From contig NZ_CANLZZ010000002.1 of assembly GCF_947495725.1 (NCBI RefSeq), forward strand, positions 620,001 to 684,000: DNA of 64,000 nt. The letters run 5' to 3'. Both the position numbers and the translations under genes were made by a program. The DNA is from an uncultured Lutibacter sp. (GTDB lineage: Bacteria; Bacteroidota; Bacteroidia; Flavobacteriales; Flavobacteriaceae). Under the pieces are notes generated by a model that was given only the letters and a program-made list of their open reading frames with translations, had not been told where the DNA came from and searched no databases. Within the stretch, counting starts at the first letter, position 1; each line of letters opens with the position of its first letter. This document shows, in pieces, positions 62,596-64,000 of this stretch.

Positions 62596-64000
62596 ATGAA
62601 TACAGAAAAAAAATACCTAAAACTATCAGGATTAGAACCATTAATAATTACTCCAGAAAGTAATTTTATAAATGTTGGTGAACGTACCAATGTAGCAGGT
62701 TCTCGTAAGTTTTTACGATTGATAAAAGAAGAAAAATTTGATGAAGCATTAGCAATTGCACGTCATCAAGTTGATGGTGGGGCGCAAATTATCGACATTA
62801 ATATGGACGATGGTTTGTTAGATGGAAAAGAGGCAATGGTTCGTTTTATGAATTTAATTGCTGCCGAACCAGATATTGCACGTGTTCCAATTATGATTGA
62901 TAGCTCTAAATGGGAAATAATTGAAGCTGGTTTACAAGTAGCGCAAGGAAAATGTGTAGTAAATTCAATTAGTTTAAAAGAAGGAGAGGCTCAATTTATT
63001 GAACATGCAAAGAAAATAAAAATGTATGGGGCAGCTGTTATTGTAATGGCTTTTGATGAAGTTGGACAAGCAGATAATTATAATAGACGAATAGAAATTG
63101 CGCAACGCTCATATTCTATTTTAGTAAATGAAGTAAACTTCCCATCAGAAGATATTATTTTCGATTTAAATATTTTTCCAGTAGCAACTGGAATGGATGA
63201 ACACAAAAGAAATGCTATCGATTTTATTGAAGCAACTCGCTGGGTGCGTGAAAATTTACCGAATGCCAGTGTAAGTGGAGGGGTAAGTAATGTGTCATTT
63301 TCATTTAGAGGGAATAATGCAGTTCGGGAGGCAATGCACTCTGTATTTTTATATTACGCAATTAAGGCGGGTATGAATATTGGAATTGTAAATCCAACAA
63401 TGTTGGAAGTATATGATGAAATTCCGAAGGATTTATTAGAACATGTTGAAGATGTTATTTTAGATAGAAGAGAGGATGCAACAGAGCGTTTATTAGATTT
63501 TGCAGAAAGTGTTGTAAGCACAGCGAAAGAGCGTAAAGTTGATTTAAGTTGGAGGGAAAAATCGTTACAAGATAGAATTACCTATTCTTTAGTTAAAGGA
63601 TTAGATGAGTTTATTGTAGAAGATGTTGAAGAAGCAAGGTTACAGGCCGAAAAACCAATTGAGGTTATTGAAGGTAACTTAATGATTGGTATGAATGTGG
63701 TTGGTGATTTATTTGGTTCGGGGAAAATGTTTTTACCACAGGTAGTAAAATCTGCTCGAGTAATGAAAAGAGCAGTAGCCTATTTATTACCATTTATTGA
63801 GCTTGATAAAGGTGGTGCCAGTGAATCGAATGGAAAGATTTTGTTGGCAACTGTAAAAGGCGATGTACACGATATTGGTAAAAATATTGTGGGTGTTGTA
63901 TTAGGTTGTAACAATTATGATATTGTAGATTTAGGAGTAATGGTTGCGCCTGAAAAAATTATTCAAGCAGCAAAAGATGAGAATGTAGATGCTATTGGCT
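62596..64000 (+). CDS. metH: Methionine synthase, pterin- and cobalamin-binding part (3' end outside window)
   Basis: The frame is open from ATG at 62596 to the window end (468 codons visible). Residues about 18-290 are the methyltetrahydrofolate-binding domain ([53 protein letters not shown]). The cobalamin-binding module follows with the cap region ([23 protein letters not shown]) and the His-on motif [13 protein letters not shown] at about 416-428. The SAM-dependent reactivation domain should lie beyond the edge. It is the partner of the preceding homocysteine-binding subunit, 53 bases upstream. Confidence 0.95.
   Translation, partial: MNTEKKYLKLSGLEPLIITPESNFINVGERTNVAGSRKFLRLIKEEKFDEALAIARHQVDGGAQIIDINMDDGLLDGKEAMVRFMNLIAAEPDIARVPIMIDSSKWEIIEAGLQVAQGKCVVNSISLKEGEAQFIEHAKKIKMYGAAVIVMAFDEVGQADNYNRRIEIAQRSYSILVNEVNFPSEDIIFDLNIFPVATGMDEHKRNAIDFIEATRWVRENLPNASVSGGVSNVSFSFRGNNAVREAMHSVFLYYAIKAGMNIGIVNPTMLEVYDEIPKDLLEHVEDVILDRREDATERLLDFAESVVSTAKERKVDLSWREKSLQDRITYSLVKGLDEFIVEDVEEARLQAEKPIEVIEGNLMIGMNVVGDLFGSGKMFLPQVVKSARVMKRAVAYLLPFIELDKGGASESNGKILLATVKGDVHDIGKNIVGVVLGCNNYDIVDLGVMVAPEKIIQAAKDENVDAIG

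Noticed and set aside
1..64000. CRISPR array, insertion sequence or intact prophage
   Set aside because: No regularly spaced direct repeats, transposase, integrase, terminase, capsid or tail genes were seen.

Overview
This is a low-GC chromosomal segment from a member of the Bacteroidota, most likely family Flavobacteriaceae. The evidence is the gene content (GLPGLI and HYC_CC_PP proteins, TonB-dependent receptors with carboxypeptidase-regulatory N-termini, split MetH, DUF2061-cysH-cysD-cysN order), the absence of Shine-Dalgarno sequences, and repeated Bacteroidota-type promoters (TTG, about 19-20 bases, TAnnTTTG). No tRNA, rRNA, CRISPR array or insertion sequence was seen.

Layout. 1-3.2 kb is an accessory patch: the end of a Fic protein, then a tightly packed five-gene minus-strand module (251-aa protein of unknown function, DUF5675 protein, two tiny membrane proteins, a phage-type N6-adenine methyltransferase), with a divergent 70-aa HTH-like gene, a hairpin RNA candidate and a possible attachment-site remnant. 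3.2-18 kb is mostly housekeeping: a beta-barrel protein, ppc, trmN6-like methyltransferase, a FAD oxidoreductase/membrane glycosyltransferase/saccharopine dehydrogenase-like operon, DUF2007, DUF423, pckA, a deoxynucleoside kinase and an OmpR/histidine-kinase pair. 18.2-25.5 kb holds a GLPGLI/TonB-receptor/PepSY group and a HYC_CC_PP/TonB-receptor/HMA group that looks like copper or heavy-metal handling.

25.6-33.9 kb and 61.4-64 kb are a methionine/SAM regulon. metK follows a SAM-II riboswitch; metY follows two tandem Met-rich leader peptides, each with its own terminator and a complementary antiterminator; a MetX-aspartokinase-homoserine dehydrogenase triple fusion follows a SAM-I riboswitch and is followed by a MetZ-like enzyme; the split metH follows another SAM-I riboswitch. 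Together they convert aspartate to homoserine, O-acetylhomoserine, homocysteine, methionine and SAM.

34-40.8 kb is assimilatory sulfate reduction (DUF2061, cysH, cysD, cysN, a sulfite reductase with a HEPN-like tail, SUMT and siroheme synthase), which supplies sulfide to MetY/MetZ. 40.9-61.3 kb is nitrate/nitrite assimilation: an unusual nitrate reductase fused to a NirB-like FAD oxidoreductase and BFD domain, a siroheme-less reductase-like protein with a rubredoxin tail, a NarL-type regulator, a porin, an NrtABCD transporter, a NarK transporter, an Fnr-like regulator, a second SUMT, nirB, nirD, DUF4202 and a NarX-like kinase. Intergenic regions across about 10 kb of this cluster carry the palindrome TACGTA sixteen times, often as TACGTA-N4-TACGTA, which I read as the operator of the local nitrate regulon.

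Most interesting items: the tandem methionine attenuators, the TACGTA operator network, the rubredoxin-tailed reductase-like protein beside the nitrate reductase fusion, the TTAAC triple repeat between two divergent promoters, and the compact unknown module at 0.6-3.1 kb.
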